A stretch of DNA of 64,000 nucleotides from Marimonas lutisalis (GTDB lineage: Bacteria; Pseudomonadota; Alphaproteobacteria; Rhodobacterales; Rhodobacteraceae), in NCBI RefSeq assembly GCF_005434965.1, contig NZ_SKCI01000004.1, forward strand, positions 310,001-374,000, read 5' to 3'. Position 1 is the stretch's first letter. Each line of letters starts with the position of its first letter. Positions 19,901 through 27,154 of the stretch are shown one piece after another. The position numbers and the translations under genes are program-made. The notes under the pieces were generated by a model that had not been told where the DNA came from, made no database searches, and was given only the letters and a program-made list of their open reading frames with translations.

Positions 19901-20419
19901 GAGGCCCGAAATCCCCGCTGCCTCTTCCAGGATACGCCGCCGCGCCTTGGGCTTGGCATTGATCAGCTCGCTGATCTGCCCCTGCCGCACCAGCGCCGGG
20001 CTGTGCGCCCCGGTCGAAGCATCGGCAAACAGCATTTGCACATCACGCGCGCGCACATCCTTGCCGTTGGTCTTGTAGGCGCTGCCCACGTCGCGGGTGA
20101 TCCGCCGCACGATCTCCAGAACATCACTGTCGTTGAACCCCGCCGGCGCCAGCCGCTCGGAATTGTCGATCAGCAGCGACACCTCGGCAAAGTTCCGCGC
20201 CGGCCGCGTCGCCGCCCCGGCAAAGATCACGTCTTCCATGCCGCCGCCCCGCATCGCGGTCGGGCGGTTTTCCCCCATGACCCAGCGCAGCGCCTCCAAA
20301 AGGTTCGACTTGCCGCAACCATTCGGCCCCACCACGCCCGTTAACCCGTCAGCGATGATCAGGTCGGTCGGATCGACGAAGCTTTTAAAGCCGGTCAGTC
20401 TGAGCTTGGAAAAACGCAA
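16964..20419 (-). CDS. smc: Chromosome segregation protein SMC
   Basis: 1151 residues when started at TTG 20419 (LRFSKLRLTGFKSFVDPT); this is the normal N-terminus, and the open frame further upstream is unlike SMC. Walker A is GPNGCGKSNLLEALRW. Two coiled-coil arms, very rich in Ala/Glu/Arg, surround a hinge at about residues 510-650 (GWALLPGYSQAQLLPEGVDAL...). The C-terminal head has signature LSLLSGGEQTLTALAL and Walker B ICVLDEVDAPLDD. It organises chromosome arms with ScpA/ScpB, encoded elsewhere. Gene orientation is opposite to cobW. Confidence 0.97.
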   Translation of the reverse strand: MRFSKLRLTGFKSFVDPTDLIIADGLTGVVGPNGCGKSNLLEALRWVMGENRPTAMRGGGMEDVIFAGAATRPARNFAEVSLLIDNSERLAPAGFNDSDVLEIVRRITRDVGSAYKTNGKDVRARDVQMLFADASTGAHSPALVRQGQISELINAKPKARRRILEEAAGISGLYQRRHEAELKLKGAESNLTRVDDVIEQLAGQLQQLARQARQAARYRAIGTELRQAEGMLLYRRWKEAEEARAKADEELRARTSAAAQAEAAARSAAKARAGKEDALPPLREEEAIAAAVLQRLQVQRDTLNDQEARALETIETLKARIEQLGADMEREAGLNRDAGETIERLEWEARELAKAGEGHEARLEAAAEEAREAARVLQSRESDLSQLTEDVARLAARHQSANRLLEDSRKTLERSEAEAAKAKASAGEAGAALKKAESDYAEAQDAEAKAQDQAKRADDVLTEAEAARAETQSREADARAERSEAEGEVNALRAEATALAKLVERDTAEGGQILDRLQVEQGYEKALGAALADDLRAPEVEEDGPSGWALLPGYSQAQLLPEGVDALTNHVSVPEVLARRMSQIGLVEAENGPRLQPQLKPGQRLVTLEGDLWRWDGFRAWAEDAPSAAALRLEQLNRLEALKQQMEAATARADGARAAHEMLQKRMAELSEADRRAREARRAADRLLTEAARALSRAEADRNLAESRLESAGLAVKRHEEEAMGARKQLAEAEKGAADLGDLDAARSQVEDVKMTVEAARITMMSRRSAHDELRREGEARLKRSQEVTKEISGWKHRLDTAGKRIAELAERKAASEGELKEATAAPAEIAAKREELSTEIDKAEKRRATAADALAGGETALREAVAGEREAERAASEAREARARSEARADAARETVAYAAERISEEQETTPEELLERLETDPEKMPASDAIEADVNRLKRQRDALGAVNLRAEEDAQEVQTEHDELVKEKTDLEEAIRTLRNGIASLNREGRERLLTAFEQVNENFSLLFKHLFGGGEANLVLVESDDPLEAGLEIMCQPPGKKLSTLSLLSGGEQTLTALALIFAVFLANPAPICVLDEVDAPLDDANVTRFCDLLDEMTRRTDTRFLIITHHAVTMSRMDRLFGVTMQEQGVSQLVSVDLKKAEQMVA

Positions 20420-20523
20420 AAGGGGCCTGCCTGCGGTCTGATTCCCGTGATTTGAGAGATTGTGAGCGGCCAGCATGGCCCGAGTCAACGCCGGGAACCC
20501 ACGATATGGGGATTTCGGCATAG

Positions 20524-20532
20524 TTATCCACA
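20524..20532 (+). promoter_or_regulatory. Consensus DnaA box TTATCCACA
   Basis: An exact match to the DnaA-box consensus TTATNCACA, 105 bases upstream of the smc start and within the smc-cobW divergent region. Only one perfect box was noticed here, so it is not an origin; it could titrate DnaA or tie smc to the replication cycle, or be chance. Confidence 0.4.
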
Positions 20533-20563
20533 AAATATTGCGGCTGCCCGTGGGGAAAGTTTC

Positions 20564-20609
20564 GGTCAAGGCGCATTTCGGCGCCTATCCGCCGCAAATC
20601 GCCTTGACC
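20564..20609 (+). promoter_or_regulatory. Extended inverted repeat in the cobW leader
   Basis: GGTCAAGGCG (20564-20573) pairs perfectly with 20600-20609, and the 26-base interior itself contains a CGGCG/CGCCG stem. The element ends 54 bases before the cobW ATG. It lacks the conserved box of a cobalamin riboswitch. It could be an operator or a structured leader. Confidence 0.4.
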
Positions 20610-20663
20610 CTTCGGCGCATCCTCACCCAAATACCGGCTGGCTGACAAAGGAGCGCGCAGACC

Positions 20664-21722
20664 ATGGCCCGTAAGATTCCCGCCACCATCATCACCGGCT
20701 TTCTCGGCGCCGGCAAAACCACCCTGATCCGCCACATGCTGGAAAACGCCGGCGGCCGCCGCATCGCGCTTATCATCAACGAATTCGGCGATCTGGGGGT
20801 CGATGGCGATATCCTCAAGGGCTGCGGCGATGAAACCTGCTCCGAAGAGGACGTGATGGAACTGTCGAACGGCTGCATCTGCTGCACCGTCGCCGATGAT
20901 TTCATCCCGACGATGGAAACCCTGCTCGCCCGTGAAAACGCCCCAGATCACATCGTCATCGAAACCTCCGGCCTCGCCCTGCCGCAACCGCTGGTGCGCG
21001 CCTTCAACTGGCCAGGTATTTCCACCCGGGTCACCGTCGATGGCGTGGTCACCGTGGTCGATGGCAAGGCCGTGCGCGAAGGCCGCTTCGCCGCCAACCT
21101 CGCCGCGATCGAAGCCCAGCGCGCGGCGGATGAAAACCTCGACCATGAAACACCCCTGTCGGAACTTTTCCAGGACCAGGTCGCCTGCGCCGACATGATC
21201 GTGGTGAACAAATCCGACCTGCTTACCGGCGATGAGCTTGACCAGACTGTCGGCGATCTCAAGTCCGGCGCCCGCGATGGTGTGCAGGTGGTGCATGCCA
21301 GCATGGGCGCGCTGCCGGTCGATGTCCTCCTCGGGCAGGGCATCGGCGCCGAATCCGATCTCGACGCCCGGCACGAGGTGCACCACCATCACCACCATGA
21401 TGACGATGACGACGATCACCACCACCACGATCACGACCATGACGATTTCGAAAGCTTCGTGGTGACCCGCCCAGAAATCGCCGATCCACAGGCATTCGCC
21501 ACCCAGGTCGCCGACACGATCCGCGCGCATGACATTCTCCGGCTCAAGGGGTTTGCCGCCGTCTCCGGCAAACCCATGCGGCTCACGCTTCAGGCCGTCG
21601 GCCCCCGCGTCGACACCTATTTCGATCAGCCCTTCGGCGATCAGCCGCGCGAAACCCGCCTCGTGGTGATCGGTCAGGCCGGTCTCGACCGTGCCGCGAT
21701 CGAGGCCGCGCTCTGCGCATGA
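20664..21722 (+). CDS. cobW: CobW-type G3E GTPase metallochaperone
   Basis: 352 residues, with an AAGGAG site upstream. Walker A is GFLGAGKTT (12-20), the metal-binding CxCC motif is CICC (71-74), Walker B-like is IVIETSG and the guanine motif is NKSD. A His/Asp-rich loop (about 237-262, six His, then six Asp, then mixed His/Asp) joins the GTPase to the CobW C-terminal domain and should buffer Co, Zn or Ni. In this family CobW delivers cobalt to the CobNST chelatase; cobN is two genes downstream, which supports that role over a zinc chaperone. The stop overlaps the GNAT start (ATGA). Confidence 0.93.
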   Translation: MARKIPATIITGFLGAGKTTLIRHMLENAGGRRIALIINEFGDLGVDGDILKGCGDETCSEEDVMELSNGCICCTVADDFIPTMETLLARENAPDHIVIETSGLALPQPLVRAFNWPGISTRVTVDGVVTVVDGKAVREGRFAANLAAIEAQRAADENLDHETPLSELFQDQVACADMIVVNKSDLLTGDELDQTVGDLKSGARDGVQVVHASMGALPVDVLLGQGIGAESDLDARHEVHHHHHHDDDDDDHHHHDHDHDDFESFVVTRPEIADPQAFATQVADTIRAHDILRLKGFAAVSGKPMRLTLQAVGPRVDTYFDQPFGDQPRETRLVVIGQAGLDRAAIEAALCA

Positions 21723-22171
21723 TCATCGTCGAAGCCTCAAACCCTCACGCTCCCGGCGCCCGCGCCCTGCTCGAAGCGTCACACGCCCTGATGGAGTCGC
21801 TCTTTCCGTCCGAGGCCAACCATTACCTCTCGCTGGACGCGCTTACCACGCCCAACATCCGCTTCTTCACCGCGCGCGACGGTGCCACCACCCTTGCCAC
21901 CGGCGCGCTCGCAATCCAGGACGGCTATGGCGAGGTGAAGTCGATGTTCACCCACCCCGAGGCTCGCGGCAAAGGCGCCGCCGCTGCCATCCTGCGCCAG
22001 ATCGAGGACGAGGCCCGCGCCAACGCCTTGCCCATCCTGCGCCTCGAAACCGGCACCGGGCTCGACGCCGCCCACCGCCTCTACGCCCGCCACGGCTTCA
22101 CCGCCTGCGATCCCTTCGGCGATTACGGCGACAGCCCGTATTCCCTGTTCATGGAAAAACCCTTGGGATAG
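21719..22171 (+). CDS. GNAT-family N-acetyltransferase
   Basis: 150 residues starting in a 4-base overlap with cobW. The acetyl-CoA loop is visible in VKSMFTHPEARGKGAAAAILRQIEDEAR (the R/Q-x-x-G-x-G/A pattern), followed by LRLETGTGLDAAHRLYARHGF, typical of the GNAT C-terminal beta-strand pair. The acetyl acceptor is not predictable. Its position between cobW and cobN, with translational coupling to cobW, suggests co-expression with cobalt chelation but does not prove a role in it. Confidence 0.92.
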   Translation: MIIVEASNPHAPGARALLEASHALMESLFPSEANHYLSLDALTTPNIRFFTARDGATTLATGALAIQDGYGEVKSMFTHPEARGKGAAAAILRQIEDEARANALPILRLETGTGLDAAHRLYARHGFTACDPFGDYGDSPYSLFMEKPLG

Positions 22172-22190
22172 AAGCCGGTCCCATGCTTCA

Positions 22191-22207
22191 TCTTGCCCCA
22201 AATACTC
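22191..22207 (+). repeat. Variant copy of the intergenic AAATACTC motif
   Basis: TCTTGCCCCAAATACTC, followed by CGCCGGAGGCG and CCCGCC..CTCGG, closely parallels 194-230. It sits 20 bases after the GNAT stop and 48 bases before cobN, so it is in the putative cobW-GNAT-cobN transcript. Confidence 0.55.
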
Positions 22208-22254
22208 CCGCCGGAGGCGCCCGCCGCCTCGGCCCGCACCACGGCCGGCGATAA

Positions 22255-25200
22255 ATGCACCTGCTCGCCGCCACCCCCGGCGCCATCGACGATGGCAAGG
22301 ACCCCGTCGATCTCGGGCAGACGCCCGCCGACGTGGTCTTCATCTCCGCCGCCGATACCGAGCTTGCCGCGCTCTCCGAAGCCCGCGCCGAGATGACGGC
22401 GCCCCCCACCCTGCGGCTTGCCAATCTCACCCATCTGGCGCACCCGATGTCTGTCGATCTGCATCTCGACAATTGCGCCACCCGGTCCCGGCTGGCGATC
22501 GCGCGTGTGCTGGGCGGGGTGGGCTACTGGAAATACGGCGCCGAACAATACGCCGCGCGCTGTCATGAGGCCGGCGTGCCGCTCGCCCTCCTGCCCGGTG
22601 ATGACAAGCCCGATGCCGAATTGCGCGGCCTCTCCACCGTCTCCAACGAGGACTACGATGCGCTCTGGGCCTACCTCGTCGAAGGCGGCCCGCAGAACAG
22701 CGCCAATTTCCTCGCCTATGCCTGCGCCATGCTCGACGGCGGCGAAAAACCCGCCCCCGCCGCACCGCTCCTGCGCGCCGGCGTCTACTGGCCCGGCGCC
22801 GGCGTCGCCGATCTCGCCGCAGCTCAAGAAGCATGGACCGATGGTGCGCCAGTGGTGCCGGTCATCTTCTACCGTGCGCTGGTGCAGGGCGCCGGACTCA
22901 ACCCGATCAACCGGCTCACCCGCGCGCTCCTGCGCCATGGCCTGAACCCGCTGCCCGTCTTCGTCGCCTCGCTCAAGGACCCGGTCAGCCAGGCCACGCT
23001 CGAGACGCTCTTCACCGCCGCGCCCCCCTCGGTGATCCTCAACGCCACCTCTTTCGCCGTAGGCTCGCCCCATACCGGCGATGACAGCCCCGAAAACCCG
23101 CTCACCATGCCCGCCGCGCAGGGCGCCCCGGTCTTCCAGGCCGTCCTCGCCGCCTCGTCGGAAGAGGCCTGGGCCACCGGCCTCACCGGTCTTTCGGCCC
23201 GCGACATCGCGATGAACGTGGCCCTGCCCGAGGTTGACGGCCGCGTGCTGACCCGCGCGATCAGCTTCAAGGGCGAAGCATTCTTCGACGACGCCACCGA
23301 ATGCCCAATCGCCACCTACCGCGCCCAGGGCGACCGCATCGATTTCGTGGCCCGCCTTGCCGCCAACTGGGCCACTTTGCGCCACAGCGCCGCCGCCGAC
23401 CGCCGCATCGCACTGGTGCTGGCCAACTATCCCAACAAGGACGGCCGGCTGGCCAACGGCGTCGGGCTCGATACGCCCGCTGCCACGGTGCACACGCTTT
23501 CCCTACTGGCCAACGCGGGCTATCGCATCGAAAACGCCCCCGCCGACAGCGATGCGCTGATGCAGGCCATTCTCGCCGGGCCCACCAACTGGCTCACCGA
23601 CCGCGCGCATCGCACAGGCGGCGTGCAGATGCCCTTGGCCGACTATCAAACCGACTACGCGCAATTGCCCTGGGACCTGCGCGAGGCGATCGAGAGCCGC
23701 TGGGGCAAACCCGAAGACGATCCCCTCTATTCCCCGGACACAGGCGACGGCGGGTTTTTCTCGCTCTCGATCCTGCAATTCGGCAATGTCGTCGTCGGCA
23801 TCCAGCCCGCCCGCGGCTACAATATCGACCCGACCGATACCTATCACTCCCCCGATCTCGTCCCGCCGCACAACTACCTCGCCTTCTATTTCTGGCTGCG
23901 CCATGTCCACGCGGCACAGGCCATCGTGCACATGGGCAAGCACGGCAATCTCGAATGGCTGCCCGGCAAGGCGCTGGCGCTGTCCGCCTCCTGCTGGCCC
24001 GAGGCCGTGTTCGGCCCCACGCCGCATGTCTATCCCTTCATCGTCAACGACCCCGGCGAAGGCACGCAGGCCAAGCGCCGCGCGCAGGCGGTGATCGTCG
24101 ATCACCTCACCCCACCGCTCACCCGCGCCGAAACCTACGGCCCGCTCCGCGATCTCGAAGCGCTGGTGGACGAGTATTACGAGGCCGCCGGCGTCGATCC
24201 CCGCCGCATCGACCACCTGCGCCGCGAAATCCTGTCGCTCTCGGCGGCCACCGGCCTCGATGCCGATGTCGGTATGACCGGCGCGGATGAAGAAACCGAT
24301 CTGGCAAAACTCGACGCCTATCTGTGCGAGTTGAAAGAGGCCCAGATCCGCGACGGGTTGCACATCTTCGGCCAGTCGCCGACGGGCCGGCAGGAAACCG
24401 ACCTGCTGATCGCGCTCACCCGCGTGCCGCGCGGCGACGGCACCGGCGCCGATGCCTCGCTCATCCGCGCATTGGCCAACGATTTCGCGCTCGGGTTCGA
24501 TCCGCTCGATGCCGACATGGCCGCGCCGTGGACAGGCCCGCGTCCCGAGGCCCTTGAAACCCAGCCAGGTCCGTGGCGCTCCACCGGCGACACGATCGAG
24601 CGGCTGGAAACCCTCGCGCAACAGCTCCTCACCGGCCAGACGCGCGCGCCCGGGCCGGCAAGCAGCGCCGTGCTGGATGCGATCGAAACCACCATTCGCC
24701 CCACCCTGCGCGCCTGCGGCCCCGACGAAGGCACAGGCCTGCTCACCGCGCTCGATGGCCGCTTCGTGCCGCCTGCCCCCTCCGGCGCCCCCACCCGCGG
24801 CCGGCTCGACACGTTGCCCACGGGCCGCAATTTCTTTTCGGTCGACAGCCGTGCCGTGCCTACCCCAACGGCCTGGGCGTTGGGCTGGAAATCCGCGAAC
24901 CTGCTGATCGAGAAACACTTGCAAACCCATGGCGACTGGCCCCGCGCCCTGCTCGTCACCGCCTGGGGCACCGCCAACATGCGCACCGGCGGCGATGACA
25001 TCGCCCAGGCGCTGGCGCTGATGGGGGTGAAACCGAAATGGGATGCCGCCAACCGCCGCGTCACCGGGTTCGAGATCATCCCCCACACCGCCCTGGGCCG
25101 CCCCCGCGTCGACGTCACCCTGCGCATCTCGGGCTTTTTCCGCGATGCCTTCCCGCAACTCATCGCGCTGGTCGACAGCGCCGCCCGCGCGGTACAGCAG

Positions 25201-25962
25201 CTTGATGAGCCCGAGGATGTGAACCCCGCCGCCGCGCGCGCCCGCGCCGACGGCGCGCAGCCGCGCGTCTTCGGCTCCAAGCCCGGCGCCTACGGCGCGG
25301 GCCTGCAGGCGATGATCGACGAACGCCTCTGGTCCGACAAATCCGACCTGGCCAATGCCTATCTCGAATGGGGGTCCTATGCCTACGGCGCCGGGCTCGA
25401 GGGCACCCGCGACCGCGCCGGGTTCGAGGCCCGCCTCTCCACGGTCGACGCCATCGTCCAGAACCAGGACAACCGCGAACACGACATTCTCGACAGCGAC
25501 GACTATTACCAGTTCGAGGGCGGTGCCGCGGCGGCGGTCAGCACGCTGCAGGGGCAGGACCGTCCGATCTATCACAACGATCACTCCCGCCCTGAACGCC
25601 CGCTCATCCGCACGCTCGACGATGAAATCGCCCGCGTCGTGCGCTACCGCGTGGTCAATCCGAAATGGATCGAGGGGGTCAGGCGCCACGGCTACAAGGG
25701 CGCCTTCGAAATCGCCGCGACGGTGGATTACCTCTTCGCCTTCGCCGCCACCACGGGGACCGTGAAGAACCACCATTTCGACATGGTCGAGGCGGCTTTT
25801 CTCGAAGATGACGAAACCCGCCAGTTCATCGCGGATCACAACGCCCCTGCCCTGCGCGAGATTGCGGATCGCCTACAAGAGGCGATAGACCGCGGCCTCT
25901 GGCAACCCCGCTCCAACTCTGCCCGCGCCCGCATCAGCCAGTTGACAGCCCCACCCGAGTGA
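22255..25962 (+). CDS. cobN: Aerobic cobaltochelatase subunit CobN
   Basis: 1235 residues, matching the usual length of CobN, the large porphyrin-type chelatase subunit (PF02514). Landmarks include HLAHPMSVDLHLDN, IVHMGKHGNLEWLPGKALALS, VNDPGEGTQAKRRAQAVIVDHLTPPLTRA, AWGTANMRTGGDDIAQALALMG, and KNHHFDMVEAAFLEDDE near the C-terminus. With CobS and CobT, encoded elsewhere, it inserts Co2+ into hydrogenobyrinic acid a,c-diamide in an ATP-dependent step of the aerobic cobalamin pathway, in the cytosol. It follows cobW and GNAT in one direction. Confidence 0.97.
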   Translation: MHLLAATPGAIDDGKDPVDLGQTPADVVFISAADTELAALSEARAEMTAPPTLRLANLTHLAHPMSVDLHLDNCATRSRLAIARVLGGVGYWKYGAEQYAARCHEAGVPLALLPGDDKPDAELRGLSTVSNEDYDALWAYLVEGGPQNSANFLAYACAMLDGGEKPAPAAPLLRAGVYWPGAGVADLAAAQEAWTDGAPVVPVIFYRALVQGAGLNPINRLTRALLRHGLNPLPVFVASLKDPVSQATLETLFTAAPPSVILNATSFAVGSPHTGDDSPENPLTMPAAQGAPVFQAVLAASSEEAWATGLTGLSARDIAMNVALPEVDGRVLTRAISFKGEAFFDDATECPIATYRAQGDRIDFVARLAANWATLRHSAAADRRIALVLANYPNKDGRLANGVGLDTPAATVHTLSLLANAGYRIENAPADSDALMQAILAGPTNWLTDRAHRTGGVQMPLADYQTDYAQLPWDLREAIESRWGKPEDDPLYSPDTGDGGFFSLSILQFGNVVVGIQPARGYNIDPTDTYHSPDLVPPHNYLAFYFWLRHVHAAQAIVHMGKHGNLEWLPGKALALSASCWPEAVFGPTPHVYPFIVNDPGEGTQAKRRAQAVIVDHLTPPLTRAETYGPLRDLEALVDEYYEAAGVDPRRIDHLRREILSLSAATGLDADVGMTGADEETDLAKLDAYLCELKEAQIRDGLHIFGQSPTGRQETDLLIALTRVPRGDGTGADASLIRALANDFALGFDPLDADMAAPWTGPRPEALETQPGPWRSTGDTIERLETLAQQLLTGQTRAPGPASSAVLDAIETTIRPTLRACGPDEGTGLLTALDGRFVPPAPSGAPTRGRLDTLPTGRNFFSVDSRAVPTPTAWALGWKSANLLIEKHLQTHGDWPRALLVTAWGTANMRTGGDDIAQALALMGVKPKWDAANRRVTGFEIIPHTALGRPRVDVTLRISGFFRDAFPQLIALVDSAARAVQQLDEPEDVNPAAARARADGAQPRVFGSKPGAYGAGLQAMIDERLWSDKSDLANAYLEWGSYAYGAGLEGTRDRAGFEARLSTVDAIVQNQDNREHDILDSDDYYQFEGGAAAAVSTLQGQDRPIYHNDHSRPERPLIRTLDDEIARVVRYRVVNPKWIEGVRRHGYKGAFEIAATVDYLFAFAATTGTVKNHHFDMVEAAFLEDDETRQFIADHNAPALREIADRLQEAIDRGLWQPRSNSARARISQLTAPPE

Positions 25963-25981
25963 CCGGACCCGGCGCCTGCGC

Positions 25982-26003
25982 GTCTTTCTTGGCACAAATA
26001 CTC
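25982..26003 (+). repeat. Copy of the intergenic motif CTTGGCACAAATACTC
   Basis: Identical over 22 bases to 193-214, here 20 bases after the cobN stop, the same distance that separates the 22191 copy from the GNAT stop. Confidence 0.6.
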
Positions 26004-26067
26004 ACATCTGCCTCTGCGGGCCAGCCCGCGGCCGATCCGCGCCCTGCGGGACGGCGGGTGGGGCGAT

Positions 26068-26087
26068 GTTCCGGGCTCGCCCGGAAC
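26068..26087. terminator. Hairpin between cobN and the convergent sulfotransferase
   Basis: GTTCCGGGC / GCCCGGAAC, a 9-bp perfect stem with a two-base TC centre, in the convergent gap 25963-26106. No long U-run follows on either side, so it may be a rho-independent terminator only in part. Confidence 0.55.
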
Positions 26088-26106
26088 GAGCGTCACCCCG
26101 CCGGCC

Positions 26107-26925
26107 TCACTCGCCCAGCTTGGCGTGCACCTCGTCAAGGTCGATCTCGCCCACCGGCATCTTGTTCGACGGGTCTTCGAAGTCGTATTTGAACAGGTCG
26201 AAATCGCGGTGATAAATCTCATAGATCAGGTGCATCGACAGATCGTCGAAATAGTCCTCCACCGGATGCGCCCGCTTGGGCCCGTGGCCTTCGCTCTCGT
26301 TGAACCGCGGCACCTTGTCCAGCTTCACTTTCACCGGCGTCTCGATGTGGTCCAGCACATCCTGCATGCCGTCGTTGAACGCTTCCGTCCAGAAAATCTT
26401 GTCATAGCGCCCCCCGTTCACGATGAAGGTGCTCACATGGCCCGACATCGCACTCCAGTGAATGTCGGGCTCCATCGGACGGCGCCATCGGATCGTGTCG
26501 CGCGCGAACAGCAGGAAGCGCCGGAACGATTTGATCTGGTCGAACTCGAACCCGTTCTCCGGGTCGCCCACCTCTATCCCGTATTTCTGGATCAGCAGCG
26601 GCACCAGGTTCCCGCGATAGCGCTTGCCGTTGCGCTGGATGCCGCAGATCTTGTCGAAGAACGACGACAGGATACGGGTATAGGGGTTGCGTACGCAGGT
26701 GAACGCGTAGGAACTGTGCGTCTTCACATTCGCGTTGATCAGCAGCTGGCTAGCCTCGCGCGCCCACTTGTGCAGACCATCTGTCGCGTCATGGATGTCG
26801 CCGTCGAAAAACGCGCCGTGGTCCGAGAAATACATGATCTGCCCGATGGTCGAGCAGGCACATTTCGGCACCACCCGGTAAACCACACTTTCACTCTCGG
26901 TCATCCAGGTTCCCGGAAACCCCAT
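26107..26925 (-). CDS. Sulfotransferase (family 2 domain)
   Basis: 272 residues, GGAGG nine bases before the ATG. The PAPS 5'-phosphosulfate loop is VPKCACSTIGQI near residue 20 and the 3'-phosphate motif is CVRNPYTRILSSFFDK. The C-terminal half (WSAMSGHV, DYFDDLSMHLIYEIYHRDFDLFKYDF) is like other bacterial Sulfotransfer_2 proteins that act on carbohydrate. It should move sulfate from PAPS to a glycan hydroxyl. No signal peptide or membrane helix is evident. It is divergent, over 229 bases, from a GT14 glycosyltransferase gene, suggesting a shared promoter region and substrate. Confidence 0.9.
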   Translation of the reverse strand: MGFPGTWMTESESVVYRVVPKCACSTIGQIMYFSDHGAFFDGDIHDATDGLHKWAREASQLLINANVKTHSSYAFTCVRNPYTRILSSFFDKICGIQRNGKRYRGNLVPLLIQKYGIEVGDPENGFEFDQIKSFRRFLLFARDTIRWRRPMEPDIHWSAMSGHVSTFIVNGGRYDKIFWTEAFNDGMQDVLDHIETPVKVKLDKVPRFNESEGHGPKRAHPVEDYFDDLSMHLIYEIYHRDFDLFKYDFEDPSNKMPVGEIDLDEVHAKLGE

Positions 26926-27154
26926 GACGCACTGCCTCCAAACATATCGTTCTTGTTCTTTGTCGCCTTTATATCATTCGCAAATTCCTAAACAAATGAT
27001 GTTTTCCGCAGCTCACGGCGCTGTGTCCGCACGGACTCAATCGACCTCCGGGGGAATACGGGCGGAAAAAACTCTCCAAACCCGGTTTATTCAAACACCA
27101 TTCACCTCTATTAGGTTAACAATGCCGGGGCATAACCATTGGACCGTTTCCTGA

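Noticed and set aside
17528-20344. A 938-codon open frame on the plus strand opposite smc
   Set aside because: It mirrors the Ala/Glu/Arg-rich SMC coiled coil on the other strand, is Arg/Leu/Gln-rich low-complexity, and has no domain or ribosome binding site; smc is certain.
20420-20663. Cobalamin riboswitch upstream of cobW
   Set aside because: I looked for the conserved B12-box and the GCCACTG-type segment and found neither; only the inverted repeat at 20564 is present.
23503-25839. A 778-codon minus-strand open frame opposite cobN
   Set aside because: High-GC antisense artefact; cobN is unambiguous and the antisense product shows no family features.
26030-26066. GGACGGCGGGTGGGGCG after cobN as a third copy of the G-rich loop element
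   Set aside because: It shares only part of the loop and has no complementary arms around it; the nearby stem at 26068 is separate.
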